From the NCBI GenBank assembly GCA_029260265.1, contig JAJDDO010000024.1, positions 683,458 through 747,457 on the forward strand: a stretch of 64,000 bases of DNA, written 5' to 3'. This DNA is from Phycisphaerales bacterium (GTDB taxonomy: Bacteria; Planctomycetota; Phycisphaerae; Phycisphaerales; UBA1924). Position 1 is the first letter of the stretch. Each line of letters opens with the position of its first letter. The notes beneath the pieces were generated by a model that was not told the DNA's origin, made no database searches, and saw nothing but the letters and a program-made list of their open reading frames with translations. Both the position numbers and the translations under genes were made by a program. Shown here in pieces: positions 33,937-43,201 of this stretch.

Positions 33937-36046
33937 TCTGCCTGGATACCTGGGAACCTTGGCCAATCTGATCGTGGTGATCATTGGATTCGGGCTGATT
34001 GTGTTTGTACATGAGCTGGGGCACTTTGTCGCCGCCAAATGGGCGGGGATCCGCGTGCTCGCATTCTCGATGGGGTTCGGGCCGGTTGTGTGCTCATACC
34101 GCAAGGGCATCGGGTTCCGCAGGGGATCCTCCGAGCCAGAGTACCTGAAAGGGGTCCATGCCCGAGCCGCCTCGGCGGCCAAGGTCGACGAGGGCACGAA
34201 CACCTCGCAAAGAATCTCACCGACTGAATACCGATTCAGCGCATTGCCGCTCGGCGGGTATGTCAAAATGCTCGGGCAAGAGGACCTCAACCCAGGCGCA
34301 GCATCGAGCTCACCGGACTCCTACCAGAACTGCCCGATCCCCAAGCGGCTAGTTGTGATCTCTGCGGGCGTGGTGGTCAATGTGATCACCGCGGCGATGC
34401 TGTTCATAGTCGTCTTCATGATCGGGCTGCCCGGGATTACATCGCGTGTGGGCACGGTCATTGCAGATTCTCCCGCTTCCAAGGCGATCGCCATCGGTCA
34501 CGACGGGCTCGAATCGGGCATCCAACGCGGCGATCTCATCACACGGATCAACAAGACTACGGTCCACGGATTTCGTGATATCGAAACCTCAATCGCGATG
34601 GCGTCCAAGTCATCGCCTTCCGAGGTCGAGATCATCCGCGATGGTTTCGAAGAACCGATTGTTTTCCAGGTGATGCCAGAGGTAAACAGAGCGATCGGGA
34701 TGCTCGATCTTGGTGTCGGATACACGCACAGCACAAAGGTCACCGACGAAGCGTCTCCAAATGATTGGGTTGCATTTGTGACCGACCTAGGCGGGCTCGA
34801 TATCCGCCAGGGTGATCAACTTACTCTGATCAACGGGCAAGCCGTTGATTCGCCGTACGCGATTTCTGACGCGGCATCGGTTTCCGGTGGGCAACCGATC
34901 ACCATGACACTTGCCGGACAAGATTCCACGCGTCAGATCCCACTGGAAACGCATGCGAAGATCGAGCGGACACTCGTCGAGATCGGTGAGTTCTCCTATC
35001 CACTCGACAACATCCTTGGGCTGACCGGTGTGCTTTGTGTTGATCCGCAATCACCGCAAGAGAGCGTCAAGCAGGGGCTGGAGCCCGGCGATGTCTTCGT
35101 GCGGATCGGCACCGTGAATCACCCCTCGGTCACCGAAGGGATCCGCACCATTCAATCGCTCGCGGGTCAGCACGACATCGAGATCGAGGTACTCCGCGAT
35201 GGGGTGATCAAGCAGCTGTCAGTTGATGTCACCAAGGCTGGCACGATCGGTTTCCTCCCCGGCTCCACAATCGATACATCAAATCTGCTCGGTTCACCCG
35301 CGTCCACGGGTCTGCATGGACTTCCCGCAGCCCGGGTCATCACGCGGGCGGGCACCAAACTGCTCTCGATTGATGGGCATCCGGTGGGCAATCTCCGGGA
35401 TGTGCAGGCTCTGATCGTGGATCAGACGCGAGATCGGTTCGAGGCTGGCGATGATTCGTTCGATCTTCTACTCGAGCTTGAACTCCCCTTGCCTACTCAG
35501 CCCGACGGGTCGGCGCCAATCACAACCGAGACCTGGACACTCACACGCTCTGAAGTCGAGAAGCTCCGCGATGCGGGGTGGGAACTGGCGACCTCTCAGG
35601 GGCTGATCTCGATGTTCCAACCTGAGATGACGCTCGATCGTGCCGCCGGACCGGTGGCAGCGATCAAGCGTGGGATCCATGAATCACGCAGGGTCATGAA
35701 CATGACCTATCTGACCTTCGTGCGTTTGGCGCAGGGCACGGTCAAGGTCAAGCACCTCAAGGGCCCGGTCGGTATCGCGCACCTGGGCACCCAGGTCGCG
35801 GACCAGGGGTTCATGATGATGCTGTTCTTTCTCGGATTGATCAGCATCAACCTCGCGGTGATTAACTTTTTACCGCTTCCGGTTGTCGACGGCGGTCAGT
35901 TCCTCATACTCATCTACGAATGGGTCCGGGGCAAGCCCCCGCCGATCGTGTTTTTGAATGCGGTGACTTCTCTGGGGCTGTTGTTCATCGTGGTTGCATT
36001 TTTGTACATCACCTTCCAAGACATCACCAACCTATTCGGAGGCTGA
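33929..36046 (+). CDS. rseP: RseP-type site-2 membrane metalloprotease
   Basis: Site-2 proteases cut transmembrane segments, often releasing a sigma factor from its anti-sigma factor. The 705-residue protein has the zinc motif in IVFVHELGHFVAAKWAG near residue 30 and the third-ligand region INFLPLPVVDGGQFLILIYE near 645. It has about four membrane segments. The long middle holds at least two PDZ-like modules (GIQRGDLITRIN near 195, GLEPGDVFVRIG near 385) and a further GTKLLSIDGHPVGN segment, making it longer than the ~450-residue E. coli enzyme. GGAG lies six bases before the ATG. An alpha/beta hydrolase gene follows after three bases. Confidence 0.93.
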   Translation: MFDLPGYLGTLANLIVVIIGFGLIVFVHELGHFVAAKWAGIRVLAFSMGFGPVVCSYRKGIGFRRGSSEPEYLKGVHARAASAAKVDEGTNTSQRISPTEYRFSALPLGGYVKMLGQEDLNPGAASSSPDSYQNCPIPKRLVVISAGVVVNVITAAMLFIVVFMIGLPGITSRVGTVIADSPASKAIAIGHDGLESGIQRGDLITRINKTTVHGFRDIETSIAMASKSSPSEVEIIRDGFEEPIVFQVMPEVNRAIGMLDLGVGYTHSTKVTDEASPNDWVAFVTDLGGLDIRQGDQLTLINGQAVDSPYAISDAASVSGGQPITMTLAGQDSTRQIPLETHAKIERTLVEIGEFSYPLDNILGLTGVLCVDPQSPQESVKQGLEPGDVFVRIGTVNHPSVTEGIRTIQSLAGQHDIEIEVLRDGVIKQLSVDVTKAGTIGFLPGSTIDTSNLLGSPASTGLHGLPAARVITRAGTKLLSIDGHPVGNLRDVQALIVDQTRDRFEAGDDSFDLLLELELPLPTQPDGSAPITTETWTLTRSEVEKLRDAGWELATSQGLISMFQPEMTLDRAAGPVAAIKRGIHESRRVMNMTYLTFVRLAQGTVKVKHLKGPVGIAHLGTQVADQGFMMMLFFLGLISINLAVINFLPLPVVDGGQFLILIYEWVRGKPPPIVFLNAVTSLGLLFIVVAFLYITFQDITNLFGG

Positions 36047-36049
36047 CCC

Positions 36050-36964
36050 ATGCCGATGCTGCTCGGTCTCGCCCAGATCCTGCTTGTCGGGCTGGTGGTC
36101 TTTTTATCCTGGCTCATCGCGTACACCTTCTACGCGTTGACGCATCCCGCACGCAAGAGCTACGCGTGGGCGATCGCCCGCAATGTGCCGGGTGATCCGG
36201 GCGAGTGTGATCAGCCTTACGGCTTTGAATCATTCGATCTGGCCGGGCAGCGTGGGAAGATCGAGTGCTGGCGCATCAGCGGGAAGAACCCGAATGCCCC
36301 GGTCGTGATCATGACCCACGGGTGGGGTTCAAGCAAGCAAGGCGGGCTCAAACGGCTCGCCCCGATCGTCGATCACGCACGCGAAGTCATCATGTGGGAT
36401 CTGCCCGGGCACGGCGAATCGGACGGGATCTGCGCACTCGGCTCCCGTGAGCACCATGATCTGATCAAGATTCTGGACACGATCGCTCTCGATATCCCGA
36501 TCGTACTCTTTGGATGGTCGATGGGCTCGGGCGTGTGCATCAAGGCGTGCGCGGAGATGGATGATCCGGAGCGGATCGTTGGCATCATCTGTGAATCGCC
36601 TTATATCCATGCGATCACCCCCGCGAGAAATGTGATGCGCCTGCGCGGCTTTGTCACGAGGATCAACCTCCCGATCGCGATGAAGCTGCTCTCACTGAGA
36701 TTTGGTCTCGGGTTTGGCTGGAACGGATTCGCACGAGATGAACTCGTGCGTTCGTTCGGATCGATCAAGATACTCATCGTGCATGGCGAGCAAGACCCGA
36801 TCTGCCCGATCGCGGACGCTCAACGGCTCGCCGAGTTGAGCGAAGCCGCCACGCTTGTGCCGATCGAGCATGGCGGGCACAATAACCTGTGGGTCGATGA
36901 TCAGCTCAAAGCCAGGATGGCTGAAGCCGTGGGCGGGTTTATGGAATCGGTTGCCCAGCGATGA
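36050..36964 (+). CDS. Alpha/beta hydrolase
   Basis: The 304-residue protein has an N-terminal transmembrane segment (LLVGLVVFLSWLIAYTFYAL near residue 10) and then an alpha/beta hydrolase fold. THGWGSSKQG forms the oxyanion region, FGWSMGSGV is the GxSxG nucleophile elbow near residue 160, and HGEQDPICP supplies the acid. EHGGHNNLW supplies the histidine. The substrate is unknown; the pattern resembles membrane-tethered BEM46/YqiA-like hydrolases. It starts three bases after rseP and is probably co-translated with it. Confidence 0.88.
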   Translation: MPMLLGLAQILLVGLVVFLSWLIAYTFYALTHPARKSYAWAIARNVPGDPGECDQPYGFESFDLAGQRGKIECWRISGKNPNAPVVIMTHGWGSSKQGGLKRLAPIVDHAREVIMWDLPGHGESDGICALGSREHHDLIKILDTIALDIPIVLFGWSMGSGVCIKACAEMDDPERIVGIICESPYIHAITPARNVMRLRGFVTRINLPIAMKLLSLRFGLGFGWNGFARDELVRSFGSIKILIVHGEQDPICPIADAQRLAELSEAATLVPIEHGGHNNLWVDDQLKARMAEAVGGFMESVAQR

Positions 36965-36965
36965 A

Positions 36966-37703
36966 TCATCCAAACTGGATGGATTGCTGATTGAGTTCCG
37001 CTGTCCGGGCGTGACTGATCGCGACCTTGGCCATGATATTTGAAGCGTCGTACACGGGCAGAGGTGAGTTCTGCGGCGTGATCAGCAGCGGCGCTTCAGA
37101 GCATCCAAGGATCACGCCCTGGCACCCGCGATCCCGGAATTTTTTGATGACAGAGAGCATGATGCTCCGCGAGCTTTCGGTGATGACACCGAAGACCAGT
37201 TCGTCAAAGATGATCCGGTCAAGGGTGTCGGCGTCTTCGTCATCCGGGCGCACGAGCTTGATTCCTTTGATGCCCAAATCAGTCTGGTAGGCGGACCCTG
37301 TGGTGACATACCTTGTGCCGATGACCCCAACGGTGGTTCGTTTGTCCTCTGCGATGACATCGGCGACGGCGTTGGTCATTTTGAGCCACGGAATCGGGCT
37401 GGACGCATTGGCAAGATGCACAGCGTGCTGGACCGCGTTGTCTGGAGTAAAACAGAACTGGGCTCCGATTGAGGCGAGCTTGATCGCCGAAGCGGTGAGC
37501 ATCGCACCGACCGTTCGCCAGTCGTCGGCGCGGACCGCATTTACATAATGCGTGAGCGGAATATTGTGGATCGAAACAGTCGGATGGTGGGCCGGGTCAA
37601 GATTGACGGCGGCGTGTCGAAAAAGCTGTTGATAACACAACGCCGCCCCTTCGGGGCTGACTGCGACGATACCGATATGGATGTTCCCCTGGGTCTCGTT
37701 CAA
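36966..37703 (-). CDS. Aspartate/glutamate racemase-family protein with Thr for the first catalytic Cys
   Basis: The ~245-residue protein has the Asp/Glu racemase fold. The second catalytic motif is kept (VILGCSEAPLL, near residue 200), but the first, usually C-N-T-x-H or CPDNTIHQ, reads FCFTPDNAVQHA, with Thr at the cysteine position. A Thr/Cys pair has been described for an E. coli racemase homologue, so activity with altered stereospecificity is possible. The start is TTG at 37703, supported by AAAGGAA upstream; the frame is open further but without a site. The gene is convergent with the hydrolase and divergent from the HscB-like gene. Confidence 0.8.
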   Translation of the reverse strand: MNETQGNIHIGIVAVSPEGAALCYQQLFRHAAVNLDPAHHPTVSIHNIPLTHYVNAVRADDWRTVGAMLTASAIKLASIGAQFCFTPDNAVQHAVHLANASSPIPWLKMTNAVADVIAEDKRTTVGVIGTRYVTTGSAYQTDLGIKGIKLVRPDDEDADTLDRIIFDELVFGVITESSRSIMLSVIKKFRDRGCQGVILGCSEAPLLITPQNSPLPVYDASNIMAKVAISHARTAELNQQSIQFG

Positions 37704-37829
37704 AGGTGATTCCTTTCGCCTCTGGATGATGTGCGACACCGCAGTGTCGCAGAAAAGAGGCAGTTTGTCAAGATCAATGGTGCTTGTGCCCTGAAATGGG
37801 TGTTTGTGCGTCTGGATCAATGAAATGGA

Positions 37830-37835
37830 TACAAT
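37830..37835 (+). promoter_or_regulatory. Possible leaderless -10 element of the hscB-like gene
   Basis: TACAAT lies eight bases before the ATG at 37844 and no ribosome-binding site is visible. It is a close match to the TATAAT consensus. Confidence 0.4.
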
Positions 37836-37843
37836 CCATCTCC

Positions 37844-38389
37844 ATGAACGCCCAAGAACAATCTTTGACCAACCCGTTTGTGGTGCTCGGCCTGCCCCTG
37901 GTGTACCGGGTGAGTGCCCAAGAAGTTGAGCGTGCGTACCTCAAACGCATGGCGTTTGCCCACCCCGATCGGGTGGGTGAATCTGGGGGGATCGATGCTG
38001 CATTGCTCAATGATGCCCGCGCCGTATTGCTTGACCCTGAAAATCGCGCCAATGCGCTTATCGAGATACTCGGTGGCAAATCAGCGTCGCAAGACCGCGC
38101 ATTGCCCGATGATTTTCTGATGGAGATGATGCAACGCCGACAAGAGATCGAAGAAGACCTAGGTTCAGGAGACGAGCAAGCACGCGAGCGATGGACTCAA
38201 TGGGCCCACCAAGAGCGGACTAAGCACGAGAAGGAGGTCGGCGAGCAGTTTGATTGTGCGATCAACTCGGACGATCCGCTGCCCGATCTGCAACGGTGCC
38301 GAATCACGCTCAACGCGTGGCGATACATCGAGCGTCTGATCGAACAACTCGACCCGGACTACGACCCTTCGCGGGCGGATTTCTCATGA
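37844..38389 (+). CDS. hscB: HscB-like J-domain co-chaperone
   Basis: HscB delivers the scaffold protein IscU to the chaperone HscA during iron-sulfur cluster assembly. The 181-residue protein has an N-terminal J domain (NPFVVLGLPLVYRVSAQEVERAY, with HPD in FAHPDRVGE). The region after it is HscB-like: LLDPENRANALIEILGG, then DDFLMEMMQRRQEIEE. The C-terminal helical bundle fits the IscU-binding domain. None of its usual isc neighbours is nearby. The next gene, a CorC-type protein, follows within about 16 bases. Confidence 0.8.
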   Translation: MNAQEQSLTNPFVVLGLPLVYRVSAQEVERAYLKRMAFAHPDRVGESGGIDAALLNDARAVLLDPENRANALIEILGGKSASQDRALPDDFLMEMMQRRQEIEEDLGSGDEQARERWTQWAHQERTKHEKEVGEQFDCAINSDDPLPDLQRCRITLNAWRYIERLIEQLDPDYDPSRADFS

Positions 38390-38405
38390 TCGTGTGATCG
38401 ATACG

Positions 38406-39689
38406 ATGGACGCCTCTCAAACACCATTCCTTGTTGCTCTCGCGGTGCTGCTCTTCTGCTCTGCTTTTTCATCCGCATCCGAGACCGCATTCTTTGGGCT
38501 CTCGCGAGCCGATCGTTTTCTCATGCGCCGATCTCATCCGCATATTTCTCGGATGGTTGACCGGCTGCTTGCCCATCCGCGGGGGCTGCTCACACAGGTA
38601 TTGGTGCTCAATATGGTCGCCAATATCGGGTACTTTGTGGTGACCAGCGTGATGACGATGCACGCCGACTCGATCGGATGGCAGGTGGGCATCTCGCTTG
38701 GGTCCTTGTTCGTGATTGTGCTGGTGGGCGAAGTCCTCGCCAAGCTGCTTGCGGCGGGGGCAACGGTTCGCTTCCTCATGTTTGCAGCCCCGGTGCACAT
38801 GATCATTGTCCGCGTGTTTCATGGGCCGCTGCAGATCTTTGATTCGTGGGTGATTGGCCCATTGACGAGGCTCGCCTCACCCAGTGCCCATCCGGACGCG
38901 GCGACAGTAACCACAGAAGAGATGGGGGCGTTGATCGAGCTGAGCAAGGGCGAGGGGGTGATCGGGGCGGGCGAGGAGGAGTTGTTCCAAGCGATCATTT
39001 CGTTGAGCGAGCAGCGAGCCGAACAGGTCATGGTGCCGCGAGTGGATATCACCTGGGTCGACATCGGTTCAACGCGCGAGCAGATGCTGGAGCTCTATGA
39101 AAAAACCGGTCGATCTCGCTACCCGGTCTGCAGAGGCTCGCTCGATGCGGGTGTGATCGGCTTGGTCGATGCGAGGCGTGTGCTCGAGGGCGCCAAGATC
39201 GCGGACGCGATGATTGAGCCGATCTTTGTTCCCGAACAGATCAGGCTCGATCAGCTCATTGATGCGATCCGTGGTGTCCAGTTCCAACAAGCCATCTGTG
39301 TTGATGAGCACGGTGGCGTCGCCGGGCTGGTCACCCTCACCGATGTCATTGATGAACTTCTCCGTGGGTACGCCGAACCAGATGTGGACCCGTCGCAGAC
39401 ACTGGAGATGGTCCGCCCGGGTTGCTGGGTGATCCCGGGTCGGCTCGGGATCCGCGATTGGGTGGCGTATCTTCCGGGCGAAGCAGAGTTTGCCCACACC
39501 AAGCAGGCGAACACCATCGGCGGGTTGGTGATGGTGCTGCTTGGGCGGGTGCCGCACGAGGGAGATACGGTCCGATTCGGCGGGGCAACGCTGCGGGTGA
39601 TCGAGATGCACGGCCGATCGGTCCAGAGCGTCGAGGTGATGATGCCGGAAGCCACAAAGGATCCACAACATGATGGGGGGGCGTCATGA
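38406..39689 (+). CDS. CNNM/CorC-family transporter-like protein (DUF21, CBS pair, CorC_HlyC)
   Basis: The ~427-residue protein has an N-terminal DUF21 membrane domain of about four helices (LFCSAFSSASETAFFGLSRAD). A CBS-pair region follows (AEQVMVPRVDITWVD, then QAICVDEHGGVAGLVTLTDVIDELL), and a C-terminal CorC_HlyC domain (ADTVRF-type GDTVRFGGATLRVIE). Family members are linked to Mg2+/Co2+ transport or efflux. The start is ATG 38406, with GTG at 38394 as an alternative; neither has a strong ribosome-binding site. It overlaps the second DUF21 gene by four bases (ATGA). Confidence 0.88.
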   Translation: MDASQTPFLVALAVLLFCSAFSSASETAFFGLSRADRFLMRRSHPHISRMVDRLLAHPRGLLTQVLVLNMVANIGYFVVTSVMTMHADSIGWQVGISLGSLFVIVLVGEVLAKLLAAGATVRFLMFAAPVHMIIVRVFHGPLQIFDSWVIGPLTRLASPSAHPDAATVTTEEMGALIELSKGEGVIGAGEEELFQAIISLSEQRAEQVMVPRVDITWVDIGSTREQMLELYEKTGRSRYPVCRGSLDAGVIGLVDARRVLEGAKIADAMIEPIFVPEQIRLDQLIDAIRGVQFQQAICVDEHGGVAGLVTLTDVIDELLRGYAEPDVDPSQTLEMVRPGCWVIPGRLGIRDWVAYLPGEAEFAHTKQANTIGGLVMVLLGRVPHEGDTVRFGGATLRVIEMHGRSVQSVEVMMPEATKDPQHDGGAS

Positions 39690-40663
39690 GTGTTGTCCTC
39701 GTTTTGTGGTGGGTACTCATGCTCCTTGGGCTGGGCGGGTCGGCGTTGTGCTCTGGGCTCGAGGTCGGGATGTATTCGATCAATCGGGTCCGCCTTGAAG
39801 TGCGTTCGCGGATCGGTCAACGCTCGGCATCGATCGCAAGGCTGCGGGCGGAGCTTGAAAACCCGGCGAGGGTGCTTACTTCGTTGTTGATTTTCAACAA
39901 CGCGTTCAACTACCTCGCGACCCTCGCAATTACCGCGCTGCTCACCATGCAGGGAGTCGGTGATGTCTGGATCATCGTGCTTCAGGCGGCGATCTTGACG
40001 CCCGTGATTCTGGTCTTTGGCGAGGCCATCCCGAAAGAGGTGTTCCGGGGGCACGCCGACGGGTTGATGCCGAGGCTCTGGAGCGTGATCGTCATTGGCC
40101 GCATCGTGCTCACATGGTTGTTGGTGCTTCCCGCGTTGCTTCTGATCGCGAGGACCATCGCGGGGCTGGTCGGGGTTGACCCAAAGAATGTGGTCGGCTC
40201 TGGGCGCGAACGGGTCGCGGAGCTGCTCAAGTATGGCGCGCGTGAGCTGAGCGAAGAACAGGTCACGATGATCGATCGCGCGTTGGTCTTTGAGCGCTCA
40301 AAGGTGCGTGAGAAGATGCACCCGATTGACGATTCGATGATGCTCGATATGGGCTGGAGCGTTGAGCGTGCGGCTGAATCACTCGCCGGCGGATCGGGGA
40401 GATGGGCACCGGTAGGCGATGAACACGCCAAGATTATTGGCATGGTTTCTATCCTCGATCTGCATCGCGCTGGGTCAGATCTGGTTCATGACCGGATGGT
40501 CGAGCCGATCCGCATCCAGGGCGCGTGGTCGGTGAGAAAAGGGCTCGAGGCGCTCAACTCTGGGGGGATGCCGGTCGGTGTGGTCGTGGTTGATGGCCAA
40601 GACGCGGGGATCGTGACGATTCAGAGCCTGGTCGAGCCGTTGATGGGCTCGTTTTCTCGATAG
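39686..40663 (+). CDS. Second CNNM/DUF21-CBS protein, shortened
   Basis: The 325-residue paralogue has the DUF21 membrane part (GSALCSGLEVGMYSINRVRLEV, then FGEAIPKEVF) and one degenerate CBS pair (KIIGMVSILDLHRAG, PVGVVVVDGQDAGIVTIQSLVEPL). It lacks the C-terminal CorC_HlyC domain. It may form a heteromer with the product of the preceding overlapping gene. Start ATG 39686 lies inside the stop of that gene, so translation is coupled. Confidence 0.85.
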   Translation: MSVVLVLWWVLMLLGLGGSALCSGLEVGMYSINRVRLEVRSRIGQRSASIARLRAELENPARVLTSLLIFNNAFNYLATLAITALLTMQGVGDVWIIVLQAAILTPVILVFGEAIPKEVFRGHADGLMPRLWSVIVIGRIVLTWLLVLPALLLIARTIAGLVGVDPKNVVGSGRERVAELLKYGARELSEEQVTMIDRALVFERSKVREKMHPIDDSMMLDMGWSVERAAESLAGGSGRWAPVGDEHAKIIGMVSILDLHRAGSDLVHDRMVEPIRIQGAWSVRKGLEALNSGGMPVGVVVVDGQDAGIVTIQSLVEPLMGSFSR

Positions 40664-40711
40664 GCAGGAATACCAAGCCCGTTGAGGGCGTTGAACTTTC
40701 GGAGGTTGCCC

Positions 40712-41140
40712 ATGAAGTGGTCCATGATACTGCTTGTTCTTGTGTTCGCCGGGTACATCGGGTTTATGTTGCTGCGCAAACCCGCCCCGACCCCAGGTCT
40801 CTTTGATGCCAACATCACCCTTGCGGATGCCCAGCTCCAATCCGAGCAGAGCGGCAAGCCCATATTTGTCTTGGTCACCGCCGATTGGTGCCCGCCTTGT
40901 CAGTCGCTCAAGCGCGGAGCGATGGTCGATGCCGGCGTGGTCGATCTGATCTCGCGGCGGATGATCCCGGTCTACCTTGAGGCGGACACAAACCCCGCAG
41001 AGATACAGGACCTGCCCGTGCGGTCGTACCCTACGGGCTTGGTCATATCCGATGGCGAGGTGCGTGCAGTGATTGAAGGCGGAAAATCGGCGACGAATTA
41101 CCACGCGGCGCTTGAGCAAGCCCTCGCAAACGGCGGGTGA
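40712..41140 (+). CDS. Membrane-anchored thioredoxin-family protein
   Basis: The ~142-residue protein has one N-terminal membrane segment (MILLVLVFAGYIGFMLL) and a thioredoxin fold with the active-site motif ADWCPPCQSLK and the cis-Pro loop VRSYPTGLVI. It probably reduces or forms disulfides outside the membrane. GGAGG six bases before ATG 40712 fixes the start. The stop overlaps the GTG start of ribF by two bases. Confidence 0.85.
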   Translation: MKWSMILLVLVFAGYIGFMLLRKPAPTPGLFDANITLADAQLQSEQSGKPIFVLVTADWCPPCQSLKRGAMVDAGVVDLISRRMIPVYLEADTNPAEIQDLPVRSYPTGLVISDGEVRAVIEGGKSATNYHAALEQALANGG

Positions 41141-42117
41141 ACGATCTACGATTTTGTGTGAAACCACGAACCGCACTGAGTATCGGGAACTTTGACGCCG
41201 TGCATGTTGGGCATTGCGCCATCATTGCCAAGGCACGCCGGCTTGTCACGGACAGCGGGCGGGTGGTGGTGATTGCCTTTTCTCCCCACCCGATGACCCG
41301 GCTCCGCCCAGAGAAAGCGCCGATTGAGATCGAACCAATCCATACCCGGGTGCAGCGGCTCAAAGATTCGGGAGCCGACGAGGTGGTGGTGCTTGATCCC
41401 ACGCCGGAGCTGCTCGCGATGTCGCCGAGCGGATTTGTCGATATGGTGATCGATGAGCACCGTCCAGATGTGATTGTTGAGGGTTCCGATTTTCGATTCG
41501 GTGCTCGGCGTGCGGGCGGGGTGGTCGAGCTCAAGGAGCTGTGTGCGATCCAGGGTGTTGATGTCCAGGTCGTGCCGCCGGTGATGATGAGCGTCACCGA
41601 TCAGAGCGAGCTGGTTGCTTCGTCGACCATGATCCGGTGGATGCTTGCCCATGGTCGTGTGCGTGACGCGGGGTATCTGCTCGGGCGGATGCATGAGATC
41701 CGCGGCACCGTTGTTCGTGGCGATCAGCTCGGGCGAACCATCGGATTCCCGACAGCCAATATCGAGACGGAATCGCTGCTCCCATGTGACGGCGTATATG
41801 CCGGTATCGCGGCTTTACCGACCGGAGAAGAATGCATCGCGGCGATCAATGTCGGGGCGAGACCGACCGTGCAAGGATTGACGCGGCGCGCGGAGGCTCA
41901 TCTTTTGAACGCCGATGGCACCGTCTGGATGCCCCCCGCGGGCAGCGATGAATACGGGTGGGATTGTTCGATCAGGCTGATGGCGTGGGTGCGTGATGAG
42001 ATCAAGTTCGGCTCGATCAATACACTCAAGGATCAGCTCTCTCGCGATGTCAGGCGGATATGCACGATTGTCCAGCGATTTATTCCTGCTGAAGCAACCG
42101 CCGGGCCCACACATTAG
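41137..42117 (+). CDS. ribF: Bifunctional riboflavin kinase/FAD synthetase
   Basis: RibF phosphorylates riboflavin to FMN and adenylates FMN to FAD. The 326-residue protein has the N-terminal nucleotidyltransferase domain (SIGNFDAVHVGHCAII, then VVVIAFSPHPMTRLRP and SSTMIRWML). The C-terminal kinase domain has GTVVRGDQLGRTIGFPTANIE and INVGARPTVQG. The start is GTG at 41137, overlapping the stop of the thioredoxin gene. Length and domain order match the family. Confidence 0.93.
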   Translation: MNDLRFCVKPRTALSIGNFDAVHVGHCAIIAKARRLVTDSGRVVVIAFSPHPMTRLRPEKAPIEIEPIHTRVQRLKDSGADEVVVLDPTPELLAMSPSGFVDMVIDEHRPDVIVEGSDFRFGARRAGGVVELKELCAIQGVDVQVVPPVMMSVTDQSELVASSTMIRWMLAHGRVRDAGYLLGRMHEIRGTVVRGDQLGRTIGFPTANIETESLLPCDGVYAGIAALPTGEECIAAINVGARPTVQGLTRRAEAHLLNADGTVWMPPAGSDEYGWDCSIRLMAWVRDEIKFGSINTLKDQLSRDVRRICTIVQRFIPAEATAGPTH

Positions 42118-42118
42118 G

Positions 42119-42124
42119 TACCAT
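42119..42124 (+). promoter_or_regulatory. Putative leaderless -10 element of the nrnA-like gene
   Basis: TACCAT directly follows the ribF stop region and is followed by GAATCA and the ATG at 42131. Confidence 0.4.
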
Positions 42125-42130
42125 GAATCA

Positions 42131-43201
42131 ATGACCACCGAGACACTTATGAATCAATGGACCACGACCACCACACCCCAAGCGATCGCCAAATGGATCG
42201 ACGAGACCGACACCATCGCCCTGCTCACCCACGCCAAGCCTGATGGCGACGCGCTTGGTTCGACGCTCGCGCTTGCTCGGGCGATCAACCTGAAAAAGAG
42301 CACCAGCGGTGCTGTCTCGGCGGCCGAGTGCTGGTACTGCGGGCACATGCCCGCGTGGGCGAGCAAACTGATCGGGAATACCAAAATCCGCCATGCAGAA
42401 TCAGGGGAGATGAGCCCCGGCGTGTTCGATCCCCAGGGGGTGCTCATTACCGATACCGGGGCGTGGTCGCAGCTCGAGCCGTATCGTGCGTTTCTCGAGC
42501 CAAGGCTCGATCGCACGGTGATCGTCGATCATCATCTGCAGGGCAATGGCGAGATCGCAACCAAGCGATTGATCTGCACCGATGCAGCGGCGGTTGTTCA
42601 GCCTGCGGCGGATATCTGCGTCGCGTTGCTCGGGCTCGGATCACCGAGCGAGCTTCCGGCTGAGATCGCTTTGCCTCTGTATGTTGGATTGGCAACCGAT
42701 ACAGGGTGGTTCAAGCATTCCAATGTGACTCCTGAGGTCATGCGGTTGGCGGGTGATCTGCTCGAGGCCGGTGTTGATCATGCCGCGCTGTTTGCGATGT
42801 TGTACCAGCGGGATCGGGCGAGCCGGCTGAAGCTGATGGCCCGAGCGCTCGCCTCGCTCGAGGTTATTCATGAGAAGAACCTTGCGGTGATGATGCTGAC
42901 GGACCAAGATTTCAAAGACGCCGGCGCGGCGCCGGGTGATTCGGGCGGTTTTGTCGATCTGCCTCAGTCTGTTGCGTCGATCCGTGTGGTTGCTATGCTG
43001 ACCGAACATCACGACACTGAGGGCGTATTCACCAAGGTGAGCATGCGGTCCAAGCCCTCGGCGTGGGAAGGCAAGGACCCGATTGATGTCAACGAGGTCT
43101 GCAGCACCCTCGGCGGCGGCGGGCACGCCCGGGCATCGGGTGCGCGGGTTCGCGAGGATCTTGCAACCACCAAAGCCAAAATCATCGAGGCACTCGGGTG
43201 A
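42131..43201 (+). CDS. DHH/DHHA1 phosphoesterase, NrnA-like
   Basis: The ~356-residue protein has the DHH domain motifs: LLTHAKPDGDALGS near residue 36, VLITDTGAWSQ and VIVDHHLQGN near 140. TDTGWFKHSN follows, as does the C-terminal DHHA1 motif GGGGHARASGARV. Such enzymes degrade nano-RNA and/or cyclic dinucleotides such as pGpG or c-di-AMP. ATG 42131 is preferred (a second in-frame ATG is at 42149). The stop overlaps the start of the methylase-like gene (GTGA). Confidence 0.9.
   Translation: MTTETLMNQWTTTTTPQAIAKWIDETDTIALLTHAKPDGDALGSTLALARAINLKKSTSGAVSAAECWYCGHMPAWASKLIGNTKIRHAESGEMSPGVFDPQGVLITDTGAWSQLEPYRAFLEPRLDRTVIVDHHLQGNGEIATKRLICTDAAAVVQPAADICVALLGLGSPSELPAEIALPLYVGLATDTGWFKHSNVTPEVMRLAGDLLEAGVDHAALFAMLYQRDRASRLKLMARALASLEVIHEKNLAVMMLTDQDFKDAGAAPGDSGGFVDLPQSVASIRVVAMLTEHHDTEGVFTKVSMRSKPSAWEGKDPIDVNEVCSTLGGGGHARASGARVREDLATTKAKIIEALG

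Noticed and set aside
37741..37843. Search for a tRNA or riboswitch in the larger gaps (for example here, 57782-57961 and 61297-61550)
   Set aside because: No cloverleaf, CCA end or known riboswitch core could be traced by eye.
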